Assembly: GCA_949299135.1 (NCBI GenBank)
Contig: CASFZG010000003.1
Span: 47,162-111,161, forward strand
Source of the DNA: an uncultured Phascolarctobacterium sp.
GTDB taxonomy: Bacteria; Bacillota; Negativicutes; Acidaminococcales; Acidaminococcaceae
Direction of reading: 5' to 3'
Length of the DNA: 64,000 nucleotides
This document shows, one piece after another, positions 56,378-64,000 of this stretch. Under the pieces are notes generated by a model that was not told the DNA's origin, did not search any database, and worked only from the letters and a program-made list of their open reading frames with translations. Position 1 is the stretch's first letter, and every line of letters begins with the position of its first letter. A program made the position numbers and the translations under genes.

Positions 56378-59300
56378 CTATTCCATATCTTCACTGGCGG
56401 CATCATCCGCATCTTTTGCTTCCATGTTCATGTTGCCGATATCGGCAATCAAATCAAAATCGGGGTCTTCCGCAGCATTTTCGTCGGTATCGGTGGTGTA
56501 GTCGTCCTGCACGTCCGTATCGGGCGGTGCGGGCAGTGCGCCGTCGATATCGAGGTCAAGCCTGCGGGCGGTTTCGTTAATATCGTCGTCGGTGTCACGC
56601 AGGGAAATTTCTTCCTCGTCCTCGTTGAGCACTTTAATATCAAGGCCAATGGACTGGAGCTCTTTGATAAGTACCTTGAAGGATTCCGGAACGCCAGGTT
56701 CAGGAACGTTTTCGCCTTTAACGATTGCTTCGTAGGTTTTAACACGGCCGACAACGTCGTCGGATTTTACGGTTAAGATTTCCTGCAAAGTATAAGCTGC
56801 GCCGTATGCTTCCAGCGCCCAAACTTCCATCTCGCCGAAGCGTTGGCCGCCGAACTGTGCCTTGCCGCCCAGCGGCTGCTGGGTAACGAGGGAGTACGGG
56901 CCGGTGCTGCGGGCATGGATTTTATCGTCAACAAGGTGATGCAGCTTGAGCATGTAGGTTAAGCCGACGGTAACAGGGTTATCGAACGGTTCGCCGGTGC
57001 GGCCGTCGTATAGCGTGGTTTTGGCGCTGCGGTCGATGCCTGCAAGGTCAAGCGCGTCGTTGATGTCTTTTTCGTGCGCGCCGTCGAATACCGGTACGGA
57101 AATCTGTACGGCTTTGATGGGTTTATCGCCGAATTTGCCGATTTCCACGGTTTCCGGAAGGCCGTATTTGTCAACGTCGTAGCCAACGCCGGTTAAGCGT
57201 TCAACAAGGCCTTCGGCGTTGTTTTCAATCTGCATGCCAAGTGCGCGTGCTGCCCAGCCCAGATGGTTTTCCAGAATTTGTCCGATGTTCATACGGGAAG
57301 GTACGCCCAACGGGTTAAGAACAATCTGTACCGGTTCGCCGCTCGGCAGGAACGGCATATCTTCACGGCGCATAATGCGGGAAATAACGCCCTTGTTGCC
57401 GTGACGGCCTGCCATTTTATCGCCGACGGAAATTTTACGTTTCTGCGCAATGTGTACGCGTACCTGCTGGTTAACTCCCGGCGGCAGTTCGTCGCCGTTT
57501 TCGCGGGTGAACACTTTAACGCTGACGATTTTACCTGCCTCTCCGTGCGGAACGCGCAAGGAACTGTCGCGTACTTCGCGTGCTTTTTCGCCGAAGATAG
57601 CGCGCAGCAGGCGTTCTTCCGCAGTAAGCTCGGTTTCGCCTTTCGGGGTTACCTTGCCGACGAGGATATCGCCCGGACGTACTTCCGCACCGATGCGGAT
57701 AATGCCGCGTTCGTCAAGGTCCTTCAGCGCATCGTCAGATACGTTCGGGATATCGCGGGTGATTTCTTCTTCGCCCAGTTTGGTATCGCGTGCGTCGCAG
57801 TCGTATTCTTCAATATGGATGGAAGTAAAGACATCAGCCTTTACCAAATCTTCGCTGAGGAGGATAGCATCCTCGTAGTTGTAGCCTTCCCAAGGCATGT
57901 AGGCAACGATTACGTTGTAGCCGAGCGCCAGTTCGCCATGGTCGGTTGCAGGGCCGTCAGCCAGAACCTGGCCTTTAACGACCTTGTCGCCTTTATAAAC
58001 AATCGGGCGCTGGTTTACGCAGGTGCCCTGGTTGGAGCGTTTGAATTTCAGCACGCTGTATTTATCAACGCTGCCGTCTTCCGTGCGGACGATGATTTCA
58101 TCGCCGGTAACGCGCTCAACAACACCGGCATTTTTAGCCAGAATGCATACGCCGGAGTCAACGGCAACCTTGTATTCCATACCGGTACCGATGATAGGAG
58201 CCTGAGTGCAGAGCAAAGGCACAGCCTGACGCTGCATGTTGGCACCCATCAGCGCGCGGTTCGCGTCGTCGTTTTCGAGGAACGGAATCAGCGCGGTAGC
58301 AATGGATACAACCTGTTTAGGCGAAACGTCCATGAAGTCCACCTGGTCAGGCGGCAGGGAAAGTACTTCGTTCTGGTAACGTGCGGTTACACGTTCACCT
58401 TCAAAGTAGCCTTCGTCGTTCAACGGTTCGTTGGCCTGCGCAATAATGTAATTATCTTCTTCATCAGCCGTCAGGTAAACGATTTCATCGGTTACGCGGC
58501 GGTTTTCCTTATCAACGCGGCGGTACGGGGTTTCCATAAAGCCGTATTTGTTAATAACCGCAAAGGTAGACAGAGAACCGATAAGGCCGATGTTCGGGCC
58601 TTCAGGGGTCTCAATCGGGCACATACGGCCATAGTGGGAGTGGTGTACGTCGCGGACTTCGTAGCCTGCGCGTTCACGGCTCAAACCACCGGGTCCCAGT
58701 GCGGAAAGACGGCGTTTGTGGGTCAGCTCTGCCAGCGGGTTATTCTGGTCCATAAACTGGGACAGCTGGCTGCTGCCGAAGAATTCTTTAATTGCTGCCA
58801 CTACCGGGCGGATGTTAATCAGCGCCTGCGGCGTGATAACGTCAACGTCCTGAATTGTCATACGTTCTTTTACAACGCGCTCCATACGGGCAAGGCCGAT
58901 GCGGAACTGGTTCTGCAAAAGTTCGCCTACGCGGCGTACACGGCGGTTGCCCAGATGGTCGATATCGTCGCCGGTGCCGAGCCCATCCATCAGGTTCAGC
59001 AGGTAGCCGAAGGATGCCAGTACATCTTCCACCGTAATGGTGCGGTGGTCTTCCGGAATATCGGAAGTGCAGATGAGCTTCATCGTCTGCTCTTTAACGC
59101 GGATGAACGCTTCTTTCAGGCCGGGACCTGCAAAAATGCCGCTCTGTTCAATTTTATCAATCGCATCCATGTCAATTTTGCTGCCGGCTTCAACAATAAT
59201 TTCACCGGTAGCAGTATCAACCAGCGGCTGGTCAAGAACTTTGTCCAGCAGGCGGCGGCGCCAGCCGAGTTTTTTGTTCAGCTTGTAACGGCCTACGCTT

Positions 59301-60097
59301 GCAAGGTCATAGCGTTTGTTGTCGAAGAAGGTTGCTTCAATCAGCTGGGAGGCGTTTTCCAGAGTAGGAGGTTCGCCCGGGCGCAACTTTTTGTAGATTT
59401 CAATCAGCGCTTCTTCGCGGGTGGTAGTGGTATCTCTTTCCAGCGTTGCTGCAACGGAAGGATGGTTGTTGAACAGCGCTAAAATATCGTCGTTATTGGT
59501 TAAGCCCATGGCGCGCAGCAAAACGGTTGCCGGCAGTTTTCTGGTACGGTCAACGCGCGCGTAAATAACGTCGTTCAGGTCGGTTTCATATTCAATCCAT
59601 GCACCACGGTTAGGAATGACTGTTGTACCGTACATTTTTTTGCCGCTGGGGTCCATCGTTACAGCGTAATAAACGCCCGGGGAGCGGACCAGCTGGCTGA
59701 CGATTACACGTTCGGCACCGTTGATTACAAAAGTACCGGTTTCCGTCATCAGCGGAAAATCGCCCATGAACACTTTGGATTCTTTGATTTCGCCGGTGTC
59801 CTTATACAGCAGGCGCACATTTACATTTAAAGGTGCGGAATAGGAAGCATCGCGCTCCTTGCATTCTTCAACCGTATATTTAGGCTCACCGAGAGTAAAG
59901 CCTTCAAAAGAAAGCTCTAAATTACCAGTAAAATCTTTAATAGGAGAAATATCGTGGAAAATTTCGCAAAGACCTTCTCGCATGAACCACTCATACGATT
60001 TTCTTTGGATGTCAATCAAATGAGGCATTGGCAATACTTCATTGATTCTGGCATAACTGTACCGAGTCCTATTACCTACGGGAACCGGTTTAAACAT
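56378..60097 (-). CDS. rpoB: DNA-directed RNA polymerase subunit beta
   Basis: 1239 residues from ATG 60097 with TGAGG six bases upstream (an earlier GTG is less likely). Rifampicin region: [34 protein letters not shown]; switch/catalytic parts [12 protein letters not shown] and the C-terminal [24 protein letters not shown] are normal. An acidic tail of about 70 residues follows. It is preceded by its own promoter and leader rather than read only from rplL. Confidence 0.98.
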   Translation of the reverse strand: MFKPVPVGNRTRYSYARINEVLPMPHLIDIQRKSYEWFMREGLCEIFHDISPIKDFTGNLELSFEGFTLGEPKYTVEECKERDASYSAPLNVNVRLLYKDTGEIKESKVFMGDFPLMTETGTFVINGAERVIVSQLVRSPGVYYAVTMDPSGKKMYGTTVIPNRGAWIEYETDLNDVIYARVDRTRKLPATVLLRAMGLTNNDDILALFNNHPSVAATLERDTTTTREEALIEIYKKLRPGEPPTLENASQLIEATFFDNKRYDLASVGRYKLNKKLGWRRRLLDKVLDQPLVDTATGEIIVEAGSKIDMDAIDKIEQSGIFAGPGLKEAFIRVKEQTMKLICTSDIPEDHRTITVEDVLASFGYLLNLMDGLGTGDDIDHLGNRRVRRVGELLQNQFRIGLARMERVVKERMTIQDVDVITPQALINIRPVVAAIKEFFGSSQLSQFMDQNNPLAELTHKRRLSALGPGGLSRERAGYEVRDVHHSHYGRMCPIETPEGPNIGLIGSLSTFAVINKYGFMETPYRRVDKENRRVTDEIVYLTADEEDNYIIAQANEPLNDEGYFEGERVTARYQNEVLSLPPDQVDFMDVSPKQVVSIATALIPFLENDDANRALMGANMQRQAVPLLCTQAPIIGTGMEYKVAVDSGVCILAKNAGVVERVTGDEIIVRTEDGSVDKYSVLKFKRSNQGTCVNQRPIVYKGDKVVKGQVLADGPATDHGELALGYNVIVAYMPWEGYNYEDAILLSEDLVKADVFTSIHIEEYDCDARDTKLGEEEITRDIPNVSDDALKDLDERGIIRIGAEVRPGDILVGKVTPKGETELTAEERLLRAIFGEKAREVRDSSLRVPHGEAGKIVSVKVFTRENGDELPPGVNQQVRVHIAQKRKISVGDKMAGRHGNKGVISRIMRREDMPFLPSGEPVQIVLNPLGVPSRMNIGQILENHLGWAARALGMQIENNAEGLVERLTGVGYDVDKYGLPETVEIGKFGDKPIKAVQISVPVFDGAHEKDINDALDLAGIDRSAKTTLYDGRTGEPFDNPVTVGLTYMLKLHHLVDDKIHARSTGPYSLVTQQPLGGKAQFGGQRFGEMEVWALEAYGAAYTLQEILTVKSDDVVGRVKTYEAIVKGENVPEPGVPESFKVLIKELQSIGLDIKVLNEDEEEISLRDTDDDINETARRLDLDIDGALPAPPDTDVQDDYTTDTDENAAEDPDFDLIADIGNMNMEAKDADDAASEDME

Positions 60098-60160
60098 GTA
60101 ATCCCTCACCCCTTAATAATGTATGTTGTCAGGCAGACTTAAACAAGCACGTTTTAACCA

Positions 60161-60202
60161 TGACAAAAAAAGCAAGGCTCCAAACCATATTCAGGACCTT
60201 GC
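60161..60202 (-). terminator. Attenuator-like hairpin in the rpoB leader
   Basis: GCAAGGTCC and GGAGCCTTGC pair, followed by seven T on the minus strand, about 65 bases before the rpoB start and inside its transcript. It could terminate or control transcription into rpoBC. Confidence 0.7.
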
Positions 60203-60319
60203 ATATTGTCTTTGATGAACGCACTTCATCCAAATCCGTATAAGCCGGAACGGTGCCCAACCACTGAACCCCCGGTACCGGTTGTCAATACCTGCAATCT
60301 ACTAATGTTGTAGTATGAT

Positions 60320-60348
60320 ATGTTATCATATATTTCGCAATTTGTCAA
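60320..60348 (-). promoter_or_regulatory. Predicted promoter of rpoBC
   Basis: TTGACA (60343-60348) and TAACAT (60320-60325) are 17 bases apart on the minus strand, just downstream of the rplL terminator. The leader from here to rpoB is about 215 bases. Confidence 0.72.
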
Positions 60349-60360
60349 TCATGCGGGCAT

Positions 60361-60392
60361 AAAAAAATTCCGCTGCATTGCAGCGGAATTTT
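60361..60392 (-). terminator. Terminator after rplL
   Basis: AATTCCGCTGCA and TGCAGCGGAATT form a tight stem followed by seven T on the minus strand, soon after the rplL stop. It separates rplJL from rpoBC. Confidence 0.88.
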
Positions 60393-60410
60393 TATTGCCG
60401 TTAAGCAAAA

Positions 60411-60782
60411 TTATTTAATTTCTACGGAAGCGCCAGCTTCTTCGAGTTTAGCTTTGAGAGCTTCAGCGTCAGCTTTGGAGATTTTTTCTTTAACAGCTTT
60501 CGGAGCTTCGTCAACGATAGCTTTAGCTTCTTTCAGGCCCAGGCCGGTTACTTCGCGAACAACTTTGATTACGTTGATTTTGCCAGCGCCAGCAGAGGTC
60601 AGGATTACGTCGAATTCGGATTTTTCTTCAGCAGCAGCAGCGCCACCAGCAGCCGGAGCAGCAGCAACAGCTACCGGAGCAGCAGCGGATACGCCGAATT
60701 TTTCTTCCAGAGCTTTAACGAGTTCGGAAAGTTCGAGGACGGTCATGGATTCAATAGCTTCGATGATTTGTTCTTTATTCAT
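60411..60782 (-). CDS. rplL: 50S ribosomal protein L7/L12
   Basis: 123 codons with an N-terminal dimer domain ([29 protein letters not shown]), an alanine-rich hinge ([19 protein letters not shown]) and the C-terminal GTPase-factor-binding domain ([21 protein letters not shown]). ATG 60782 has GGAGGT eight bases upstream; an upstream frame extension is not used. It forms the mobile stalk with L10. Confidence 0.98.
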   Translation of the reverse strand: MNKEQIIEAIESMTVLELSELVKALEEKFGVSAAAPVAVAAAPAAGGAAAAEEKSEFDVILTSAGAGKINVIKVVREVTGLGLKEAKAIVDEAPKAVKEKISKADAEALKAKLEEAGASVEIK

Positions 60783-60848
60783 TATAGTTACCTCCATAAA
60801 TTAGATGTTAATGTTTTAATTTAAATTTGTTATGCAATCAGCATTTTA

Positions 60849-61373
60849 TTATGCGGATTCTTTTTGTTTGCGTACTGCTTCAAGAGCATATACGACATTG
60901 CGGATAGTACCCTGAAGTACATTGACGAAACCGGAAATAGGAGCGTTCATGCTGCCAAGCATTTTGGCGATGAGTACTTCTTTCGGCGGCAGTTCTGCCA
61001 GAGCTTTGATAGCTGCTTCGTCGATAACTTTGCCGTCAAGCACACCGGCTTTAACAACAAGTGCTTTGTTTTCTTTTGCAAAATCGCAAACAATTTTTGC
61101 TACGGAAACAGGATCTTCCGGAGCTACCGCGATAGCGGTGTTCTTTTCGAGAACCGGTTCAAGTCCTTCAATGCCTGCTTCCTGTGCTGCAATACGGAGC
61201 AGAGTGTTTTTAACTACAACGTAGGTAACACCGGCTTCACGCATTTTGCGGCGCAATGCAGTATCCTGTGCAACAGTTAAACCACAGAAGTCAACCAGGA
61301 TGGTTGCTTTGGAGCTTGCGAGAAGCTCTTTAATCTCTGCAACTTTAGCTGCTTTTTCAGGTCTAATTGCCAT
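60849..61373 (-). CDS. rplJ: 50S ribosomal protein L10
   Basis: 174 residues starting MAIRPEKAAKVAEIKELLASSKATILVDFCGLT, with the usual VVKNTLLRIAAQEAG segment and a C-terminal stalk helix for L7/L12. L10 normally represses its own operon by binding the leader RNA; such a leader is visible just upstream. Order rplJ-rplL is standard. Confidence 0.98.
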   Translation of the reverse strand: MAIRPEKAAKVAEIKELLASSKATILVDFCGLTVAQDTALRRKMREAGVTYVVVKNTLLRIAAQEAGIEGLEPVLEKNTAIAVAPEDPVSVAKIVCDFAKENKALVVKAGVLDGKVIDEAAIKALAELPPKEVLIAKMLGSMNAPISGFVNVLQGTIRNVVYALEAVRKQKESA

Positions 61374-61416
61374 ACATCTGCACCCCCTTCTTTATTTTGA
61401 TATTTTTTATTAAATC

Positions 61417-61528
61417 AAAAAGACCTCTCGGCCGCAGCCGGAGGTCGCGAAGGTCTATCTTCAACGTCTCCAACCTCGGCTGGCGCTACGCTTACGCGGC
61501 TGTGCCGCACCTGCTGTCTATGGCCCGA
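61417..61528 (-). ncRNA. Ribosomal protein L10 leader
   Basis: The region upstream of rplJ folds on the minus strand into the L10-leader shape: GACAGCAGGTGC, CAGCCGAGGTTGGAGACGTTGAAG and a final GACCTCCGGC / GCCGAGAGGTC hairpin followed by TTTTT. L10 binding is expected to control premature termination. Matches the known Firmicute leader by eye. Confidence 0.85.
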
Positions 61529-61548
61529 TTATCTTCTGATTTATAAAA

Positions 61549-62250
61549 TTATTTGTCGCTGTTAGCCTTCAGAACGTCAATTTTAACGCCGGGGCCCATG
61601 GTAGTGGAAAGAGTGATGGTTTTCATGTACTGGCCTTTAGCTCCGGAAGGTTTAACTTTTACCAGAGTATCGGCAAGTGCAATGTAGTTAGCCAAAAGCT
61701 GTTCGTCGGTAAAGGAAACTTTGCCGATAGGAGCCTGTACATTACCTGCTTTATCGGTGCGGTATTCAATTTTACCGGCTTTAATTTCGTTTACTGCACG
61801 GGTTACGTCCATAGTTACGGTACCAACCTTCGGGTTAGGCATTAAACCTTTAGGACCGAGGATTTTACCAAGACGGCCAACCATGCCCATCATGTCAGGG
61901 GTTGCTACGCAGACATCAAAATCTGTCCAGCCGCCCTGAATTTTTGCGACATATTCTTCACCGCCAACATAATCTGCGCCTGCTGCTTCAGCTTCTGCAA
62001 CTTTGGGACCTTTAGCAAAAACAAGAACAGTTTTGCTTTTGCCGGTGCCGTGCGGAAGAACCATAGCGCCGCGAACCTGCTGGTCAGCGTATTTAGGATT
62101 AACACCGAGTTTGAAAGAAACTTCAACGGTGCTGTCAAATTTGGTAACGTTAGTTTTCTTTACTAATTCTATTGCTTCTTTCGGAGAATAGAATTTGTCA
62201 GCTTCGATAAGGTTCAAAGCTTCCTGGTACTTTTTGCTTCTTTTTGCCAT
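61549..62250 (-). CDS. rplA: 50S ribosomal protein L1
   Basis: 233 residues with [51 protein letters not shown] across the RNA-binding face and [12 protein letters not shown]. It binds 23S rRNA at the L1 stalk. It follows rplK by about 65 bases. Confidence 0.98.
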   Translation of the reverse strand: MAKRSKKYQEALNLIEADKFYSPKEAIELVKKTNVTKFDSTVEVSFKLGVNPKYADQQVRGAMVLPHGTGKSKTVLVFAKGPKVAEAEAAGADYVGGEEYVAKIQGGWTDFDVCVATPDMMGMVGRLGKILGPKGLMPNPKVGTVTMDVTRAVNEIKAGKIEYRTDKAGNVQAPIGKVSFTDEQLLANYIALADTLVKVKPSGAKGQYMKTITLSTTMGPGVKIDVLKANSDK

Positions 62251-62316
62251 TAACTTTTCCTCCTATGTGGTAATAACGGTTTTTGGCCTCCCACTTAATT
62301 AAGTTAACTAATATTA

Positions 62317-62742
62317 TCAGTCAACTACGGTAATACCCATGCTGCGGGCAGTACCTTCAACCATTCTCATTGCAGCTTCAATATCTGCTGCGTTGAGGTC
62401 AGCCATTTTGGTTTCGGCGATTTCGCGGATTTTGTCGCGGCCGAGGGTGGCTACTTTTTTCTTGTTAGGTTCGCCAGATGCTTTTTCCAGACCGGCTGCT
62501 TTTTTCAAGAGAACCGGAGCCGGAGGAGTTTTGGTAATGAAAGTAAAGGAACGGTCTTCAAATACGGTGATTTCTACCGGGATAATAAGACCAGCCTGCT
62601 GTGCAGTACGTTCATTGAACTCCTTAACGAAAGCCATGATGTTTACACCGGCCTGGCCGAGTGCAGGGCCTACAGGAGGAGCCGGAGTAGCTTTACCAGC
62701 CGGTACCTGTAATTTTACCATTTTAACGACTTTTTTCGGCAT
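62317..62742 (-). CDS. rplK: 50S ribosomal protein L11
   Basis: 141 residues with [23 protein letters not shown] and GINIMAF-type segment ([14 protein letters not shown]), and a C-terminal rRNA-binding domain ending MGITVVD. L11 binds the GTPase-associated centre and is the ribosomal trigger for RelA. Its GGAGG site lies in the last codons or just after the nusG frame. Confidence 0.98.
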   Translation of the reverse strand: MPKKVVKMVKLQVPAGKATPAPPVGPALGQAGVNIMAFVKEFNERTAQQAGLIIPVEITVFEDRSFTFITKTPPAPVLLKKAAGLEKASGEPNKKKVATLGRDKIREIAETKMADLNAADIEAAMRMVEGTARSMGITVVD

Positions 62743-62755
62743 TTATTACACCTCC

Positions 62756-63294
62756 TTATTCAGCTTCTTCAACTTGAGTAAAATCAACTTCAACAGGTGT
62801 TTCGCGCCCAAACATGTCCACAAGAACCTTCAGCTTGCCGCGTTCTTCATTAATTTCGGAAACGCTGCCGAGGCATCCGGCAAACGGGCCGCTTTTAAGG
62901 CGAGGCGTACAATCTGCTGTAATTGTAAATCAATTTTAGGACGGCTTTCTTCCACGCCCATAGAACGCATAATTTGTTTTACTTCCTCATCTGTAAGAGG
63001 AATGGGCTTGGTGCCGGAGCCAACAAAACCGGTTACGCCTGGAGTGTTGCGGACGGCATACCAGCTGCGGTCATTAACAATCATTTCTACCAGTACATAG
63101 CCCGGGAAAACTTTGCGCTGCACGCTGCGTTTTTTGCCATCTTTGACTTCTATTTCATTTTCCATAGGTATTACAATATTGAAAACTTCGTTTTCCATAC
63201 CCAGGGAATGAACTTTGCGTTCCAGATTAGCTTTTACTTTATTTTCGTAACCGGAATAAGTATGTATGACATACCAACGTTTTTCTGATTCCAT
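62756..63294 (-). pseudogene. nusG: Transcription antitermination factor NusG, frameshifted by a 5-bp tandem duplication
   Basis: The NGN domain is intact from ATG 63294: WYVIHTYSGYENKVKANLE, VFPGYVLVEM and PGVTGFVGSG. After DLQLQQIVR the frame is wrong: the read product ends at residue 154. If one copy of the five bases AGGCG, repeated at 62898-62907, is removed, the frame continues as [23 protein letters not shown] and ends at 62756. This gives a normal 177-residue NusG with its KOW domain. So this locus has a real frameshift in a usually essential gene, or an assembly error. It sits between secE and rplK as usual. Confidence 0.9.
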
Positions 63295-63336
63295 AGCGGT
63301 ACCGGGAATATTAATTCCCTTCCTCCTTACTCAAAC

Positions 63337-63552
63337 TTATTGTAAAATCAACTGGAAAAGCCCAGCAAAAATACTGTCAATTACCCAGATCAGAATTGCT
63401 GAAAGGACAACGGCAATAAATACAACGATTGTATGGGCAATAAGTTCTCGTCTGGTAGGCCAGGTCACTTTTTTTAGTTCAGATTTTGCTTCCCGCAGAA
63501 AGCGCATAATGCCGTTGGTGTCTTTCACACCCGGTAATTCTGGAACGGCCAT
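63337..63552 (-). CDS. secE: Preprotein translocase subunit SecE
   Basis: 71 residues, a short single-helix SecE: FLREAKSELKKVTWPTRRELIAHT is the amphipathic conserved part, then one membrane helix (IVVFIAVVLSAILIWVIDSI). It stabilises SecY. Standard place between rpmG and nusG. Confidence 0.96.
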   Translation of the reverse strand: MAVPELPGVKDTNGIMRFLREAKSELKKVTWPTRRELIAHTIVVFIAVVLSAILIWVIDSIFAGLFQLILQ

Positions 63553-63599
63553 CTTTTCACATCCTTGCTAAAATACCTAGATAAACTAAAACACAAAGA

Positions 63600-63749
63600 T
63601 TATTTGGTTTCTTTATGTAAAGTGTGTTTTTTGCAAAATTTGCAGTACTTGTTGATCTCAATACGGTCCGGATCATTCTTTTTGTTTTTGTTAGTCTGGT
63701 AGTTGCGCTGTTTGCATTCAGTGCATGCCAAAGTAATCAAAGTACGCAT
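63600..63749 (-). CDS. rpmG: 50S ribosomal protein L33
   Basis: 49 residues starting [17 protein letters not shown] and ending [16 protein letters not shown]. Both CxxC pairs are present, so it is the zinc-binding form. It is too short for many gene callers. Standard position between tuf and secE. Confidence 0.97.
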   Translation of the reverse strand: MRTLITLACTECKQRNYQTNKNKKNDPDRIEINKYCKFCKKHTLHKETK

Positions 63750-63846
63750 TCGTTACACCTCTCTTGCTGTCAAAATTGCTGGTCTGAAAATTTCACTAAT
63801 ATAGAGTACCACAGTTAACGGGTTATGTCAACAATGTTTAAAAAAA

Positions 63847-63882
63847 TAATCTAAGACCGGGCTGAAAAGTCCGGCCTTAGAT
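63847..63882 (-). terminator. Terminator of tuf
   Basis: The minus strand has ATCTAAGGCCGG-loop-CCGGTCTTAGAT followed by ATTTTTTT, between the tuf stop and rpmG. Confidence 0.88.
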
Positions 63883-63903
63883 ATATGCCGCTGACAGCGT
63901 TAA

Positions 63904-64000
63904 TTATTTACCTTCGATTTCGGTTACAACACCGGCGCCAACGGTACGGCCGCCTTCGCGGATTGCAAAGCGCAGGCCCTGTTCGATAGCGATCGGGGTA
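63904..64000 (-). CDS. tuf: Elongation factor Tu, C-terminal end only
   Basis: The minus strand from the window edge reads [20 protein letters not shown] and [10 protein letters not shown] then stop. This is the conserved end of EF-Tu domain 3 (TxGAGVVTxI). The rest lies outside the window. Order tuf-rpmG-secE-nusG is the normal Firmicute block. Confidence 0.96.
   Translation of the reverse strand, partial: TPIAIEQGLRFAIREGGRTVGAGVVTEIEGK

Noticed and set aside
57263..59482. A 739-codon plus-strand frame antisense to rpoB, with others antisense to rpoC
   Set aside because: Codon bias of the highly expressed minus-strand genes removes antisense stops. The translated sequences match nothing and lack ribosome sites.

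Overview
This 64 kb window is chromosomal DNA from a bacterium with mixed Firmicute and Gram-negative traits. Firmicute traits are a leucine T-box leader, an L10 leader, a TxpA-like small ORF and the operon layout. Outer-envelope traits are a type V autotransporter, an RND efflux pump with its adaptor, and a Wzx-type polysaccharide locus. Together they suggest a diderm Firmicute (Negativicutes, perhaps Acidaminococcaceae such as Phascolarctobacterium). That placement is inference from gene content. Almost every gene lies on the minus strand; the exceptions are rarA, a sigma-like gene and a short predicted antisense RNA.

Layout. 1-7.4 kb: trigger factor (cut by the window edge), tRNA-Gly, a Na/Pi cotransporter and an RND pump with adaptor. 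7.5-12 kb: rarA, codA-codB cytosine salvage and two tRNA-Leu genes. 12-16.7 kb: a lytic transglycosylase, coaE, mutM and polA, closely packed. 16.7-19.7 kb: an AbiE-type toxin-antitoxin pair and a DUF4143 ATPase. 19.7-36.7 kb: a surface polysaccharide operon. Its ends (initiating sugar transferase, rfbA, rfbB) have ordinary composition and its centre is strongly AT-rich, which fits a horizontally exchanged glycan locus. 37-47.6 kb: leuA with its T-box, cstA, a CorC/HlyC-type protein, an RlmI-like methyltransferase, a small NrdD-tail-like protein, and udp-deoB. 48-52 kb: a frameshifted autotransporter, a divergent sigma-like gene and a predicted type I toxin-antitoxin locus. 52-64 kb: the conserved tuf-rpmG-secE-nusG-rplKAJL-rpoBC block, with nusG frameshifted.

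How the genes may work together. In the polysaccharide locus RfbA, RfbB, a QdtA/FdtA-type ketoisomerase and a DegT aminotransferase should make a dTDP-3-amino-3,6-dideoxyhexose. There is no rfbC or rfbD, so this is not rhamnose. An FkbH-like protein, a discrete acyl carrier protein and a GNAT-VOC fusion look like a dedicated route that loads, possibly epimerises and transfers an unusual acyl group to that amine. LicC-like and LicD proteins would add a phospho-substituent, and an OafA-like acyltransferase with a G8 tract looks phase variable. A PARIS-like pair (AriA-like ATPase and DUF4435 TOPRIM protein) sits inside this operon with overlapping reading frames.

The most unusual signals are: (1) the PARIS-like defence pair inside a glycan operon; (2) the FkbH/ACP/GNAT-VOC acylation module; (3) a 43-bp element with CAAGAC/GTCTTG arms next to a G-tract and a -10 box, found upstream of both the glycan operon and the autotransporter; (4) the predicted toxin/antisense RNA locus; and (5) a 5-bp tandem duplication that breaks nusG.
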